NCBI RefSeq assembly: GCF_021018895.1
Contig: NC_079382.1
Location: 21,622,001 to 21,686,000, forward strand
Reading direction: 5' to 3'
Source: Seriola aureovittata
Lineage: Eukaryota > Chordata > Actinopteri > Carangiformes > Carangidae
Length of the DNA: 64,000 bases
The notes under the pieces were generated by a model. It had not been told where the DNA came from and ran no database searches. It saw only the letters and a program-made list of their open reading frames with translations. Shown piece after piece: positions 60,365 through 64,000 of the stretch (position 1 is the stretch's first letter; each line of letters begins with the position of its first letter). Position numbers and translations under genes: made by a program.

Positions 60365-60723
60365 TTCTGTGACAGTATTTTGATTCGTATCTGCTGGAAG
60401 TGAGGAAAAAGAGAAAAGTGAAGTGCTGTCGAGGGGAGGGGGGGGGCTGAAGAAGAGGAGCTGTCAAAAAGGTATTCCCGAGTCTCTGTCCAACGGCGGA
60501 CGGCTGAGGCTCGGTATCCCTCCTCTAACGCTATTTCGAGGACACACAAGGCCCGGGGCCTCGGTGCAGTTGGCTCTTCGTCTCCCTGGTAGTAGCTGGA
60601 CCCCTCTCGGCTTCTCCTCTCCCAGCTCCGCGGCCCTCTGGAGGTCCGGTGGCGGTCTCGGGTGTTGAAGGCGGCCCGGGGAGCGGCGGCGGCAGCCGAG
60701 ACGGGAAAGTAAGGTACATTAAG
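60350..60723 (+). other. probable non-coding first exon of an unidentified gene
   Basis: GC-rich sequence ending at one of three candidate donors: AAA|GTAAGG (exon end 60708), AAG|GTACAT (60713) or AAG|GTAGGC (60723). The only early ATG (60351) opens a 10-codon ORF, so the exon is probably 5' UTR. I do not recognise the gene; its coding exons would lie past 64000. Confidence 0.45.
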
Positions 60724-63700
60724 GTAGGCTTTTGTCAGTTAGCAACAGCCGGGAGAAAACCCGTTTTAATAGCGTTACTGCGAAATGTAAAAGCGTTTCA
60801 GTCGTGTGTGATCAGCGCTGTTGTAAACGGCCACACGCTGTTTGAAAGAAAAACTTTTCAGATGTGGAAAAAGTTTTTGTCTAAAGTGAAGCAGCTAGCT
60901 AAGCTAGCTAACCTGAAGTGTTTGGAGGCTGTTCTCGTCTCGGCCGAGTTACAAGTCGCTGTCTTAAGTTTGAAACACACTCGTTAACTCCCACAAGTCT
61001 CCTTAATATTTAAACCCGTAAATAGACATTTTGGCTGTTTTTATTTGAGCACAACACTGACTGACGCTACATGTTGTGTAGCCCATGTTGGGCTAGTTTT
61101 TCCATTGAGCTCTCAGTTGAAACGTCGCAGGGCTAGTCGTGGATGGAAACGTTAAATCATAAAACTGTAGCTTCACCTAACGTCACACACGGAGCGTGTT
61201 ATTTCTAACACGACTCCAAAATAAAGCCGTTACACCTCAATCAATGCTTTATTTTTTGCTATAACGCTGAGAATACTTTGTGTAACATGGAAACTTTGTT
61301 ATAAGTAGTATCCTAGCTGGGTTGCCAGTTTGGTGCAGCCCTGTCCTTTTCATAGTGAGATAATGCAAATAAAGCTTCCAGGGTATAAACATTGATTTGA
61401 ATTTTAGTGTTGCACAACTGCAGGCAAGTTGAGTAAAAGGGACACACGGTATTCAAGACTGTGTGTGTGATTGTTTAATGACTCAGGTGATAAGGGTGTC
61501 ACTTCACCTGTTTGGTAACTACATGTCTCTGACTGTGTCTCCCATGGATCAGATGTTCCTGATTTGTGGTAGTTGTGAGTGAAACTGATAATTGGGATGA
61601 ATCTGAGCCTTTGCCAGCTGAGATGACACTTTAGTAGTTGTTTGAGTGAAGATGAGAGATGTGTATCCTGAGATAACCTAACCTGTCATTATCTTTCTTT
61701 TTTATTTTATCTGTTAATATGTTAATTGAAGATCGTAGAGATATTTTCATTGCTTTCTCTTTCCATGTTGGTTATTTTCATGCAGTCCAAATTGTATTTA
61801 ATCATTGCGATTGCAACCAAATGTGACATGAACATTACTGCGTGATGACAGGTCTTTTCTTATTTTTTTTTAATGCACTGTGGTTATACAGCCTCTTTGA
61901 ATTCATGTTAGGCCATTTGCGGTGGTATACTTGGCCTCTGGGTGTGTATGACAGTGTGTTTCTCCATGTTGTATCACTTAGGTTAGTCTTCATATTAACA
62001 CACCAGCCACCAGTCAAATGATGCAAACTGTTGGTTGTGGCTGGAAAGTCTGTCAGCTCTACTAGCCAGTTTGGCAGGTAATTGGCCTGTGTCCAATTAG
62101 TGTTTTTATTCTATTCTCACTGGCAGCTAAGAAACGAGATTGCCCTTTGAAATCCAAAACGTTCTTTGTTTCAGTGCGGTGTAGGTAAAAATCACACATT
62201 CATAGCACAGCCTTCCTGACTGTGGTTGTTTTAATCCAGGCTTCTAGTTTTACTCTGTCCTCTCAGAATCACTCCTCTGTTGGCCTCTGAACACCTCCAG
62301 TCTAAACCCTCTTGTCATAGCTAGATTGTAGGAGTGTATATCATTCATTAGCAGCTTGTGCCTTTCTTGACTTGCAGTCAACATTGCACTTCCTGACCAA
62401 TAAGCTGCCATGGCCAACTGTTTATAGGTGCAGACCCCTAACTGAAACCATGTGTGCCTGTAGCTGGGCAAATATGTTGCTAGGAGGCCTTGCTGATTTG
62501 CCACTCTTTGGGGACTCGGCAACGAATGCTCAGAGCCTGTATGATCAGTGCTAAATCAAGATTTTGGTGAGGATCATGTGCTTGTAAAGAATGACAGGCT
62601 GCTAATTGCTTTGTTTGGATGTCATTAAGCGCATGCTAGCAGGCTAAATCAACATGACTAATGCACAGATTACAGATCTCAACTCTGAGTGTTTTACCTA
62701 AATCGCTTCGATGTTTGTTGATAGAGGTGAAGAATTGGGCTCACTTGTTGTGTTTGCTTTCGTACAGTAAACAAACAGGACTAACACTTGTGCTTGAGAA
62801 CTTTTACAACAAGCTGAGTTTTGTGGCATGTTGTCGAGAGGTCTGTGCCAATACTTAAATCTTGTTTCCAGAAAAACCTGTTTCCTGATTTATCATTTGC
62901 AGTTTGCACAACTTATCACCAGAGAGCAAAGGGTGGGGGTGCGCTGTGCGTTCCTTATTCACAAGGGGAAGGGTAATTACTGCATATGAGTGTGTTTGGA
63001 TGGAGCACAAATGCTTGTTGTTCGGATCAACGGTGCAGAGCCAGTTTAACCCAGGAAATGATATAGGCTTACCTTTCTCCTTTTCTGTGTGTCAGAACAG
63101 ATTTTCTTTATGAGGCTGCAAACTCTGGGCTTGTGTAGATATAATATGATACATGTTCTTTCAGGCAGCTCAGTGACCTGTTCACATAGGTTCCTATTCA
63201 GCGTCTGTCTTCTAGTCAAAGTTAGTTCAAGTCAGTTCAAGACCTATAATGCCAAATGGGAATCGAGTAGGTGGAGGGGAAGGATCCATCACATTATGCC
63301 CATAGCTGCAGACTCAGGAAGAGGGCTTGGTGTTGTTTAACCCTCCCCCACTACAGTGTGTGGTTGTCAGGAAGAGAGGCTCTTATTGGAGCCCCCTCCC
63401 CCTGTTGAGCTCTCCTGACTTCTCCGCTTTAAATGGAGTCCTCCATTACACATGCTGCTCATGGTCCTCTCCAGTTCAAGGGTTAAATTGCATGCATTGA
63501 GGCTGACGCTCAACAGTCCACTACACCTCTAGCTGTTGCCTGCTCACTGCTTGTTCATTTCACTGTGTGCATTATCCACAGTTATGGTAGCGCTTGCACA
63601 AGACCATTCGTACAAGTGCTATTTGTGCACAGTAATAATAGTATTTGCACAAGATTTGTTGTCGTGCACGATTAGGGCTTAGTTTGATAAGTGTTTTTTT

Positions 63701-64000
63701 TTTTAAATTTCTATTTCTGTTTTGTTTCTGGCCACTTCATACATGCAAGTTAACTCCTGGGAACAACATGCTTGACTTTCTTAACCGGCCGCTCACTAAC
63801 TTAGTCTGTCCATGCTAACTGGTGCTGGGCAAGTGTTTCGTTTATTATAGATTGTTTGCTGCAAACATCTGCCTGCTGCTCCAAACAGCAGGGTGGTCAA
63901 ACTGAAACTCTGGCCTAAATGAAGCTGAAAAGCTCCACAAAGCTGAAGAGCTTGGTGATCATTTTGACGAGACTTTTGGCACTATGAGCTAAATTAATAC
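60724..64000 (+). other. probable first intron of the unidentified gene (partial)
   Basis: No coding exon was recognised. The last 3.3 kb are AT-moderate, poor in microsatellites and contain no element I can name. Confidence 0.4.

Overview
The window is vertebrate nuclear DNA, most likely from a teleost fish. The evidence is intron-split genes with GT-AG junctions, interspersed repeats of types common in fish genomes, and abundant CA/TG microsatellites. The species cannot be named from the sequence alone. Two genes are identified by protein similarity. The 5' half of AMD1 (S-adenosylmethionine decarboxylase, polyamine synthesis) lies on the minus strand at 317-6614 and continues off the left edge. 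A complete CDK19 (Mediator kinase, CDK8 paralogue) lies on the plus strand at 8224-45520.

Layout: 1-6820 holds AMD1 exons 4, 3, 2 and 1 (read leftwards) and its 5' UTR. That UTR carries the MAGDIS hexapeptide upstream ORF that mediates polyamine control of AMD1 translation in mammals. Positions 6820-8223 are a divergent promoter region shared with CDK19, matching the head-to-head AMD1/CDK19 arrangement I recall for human 6q21. CDK19 has 13 coding exons encoding 493 residues. Introns 2 (13.7 kb) and 4 (10.4 kb) are large, and exons 5-13 are packed into 7.7 kb. A long 3' UTR of about 6-7 kb is inferred, with poly(A) candidates near 51.53 and 52.42 kb. Positions 52.4-60.3 kb look intergenic and repeat-rich. 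At 60.3-60.7 kb a GC-rich promoter with a probable non-coding first exon marks an unidentified plus-strand gene whose coding part lies beyond the right edge.

Functionally, AMD1 makes the aminopropyl donor for spermidine and spermine, and CDK19 is the kinase of the Mediator CDK module. They share a promoter region but not a pathway. No new gene system was found. The most interesting signals are cis-acting or structural: the conserved MAGDIS uORF; a UG repeat occupying the polypyrimidine position of the CDK19 exon 7 acceptor; a 565-bp foldback element with about 180-bp arms inside the inferred CDK19 3' UTR, with a half copy just upstream of the next promoter; a 240-bp-arm inverted repeat in intron 4; and a dispersed repeat carrying perfect DR1 nuclear-receptor half-site pairs.
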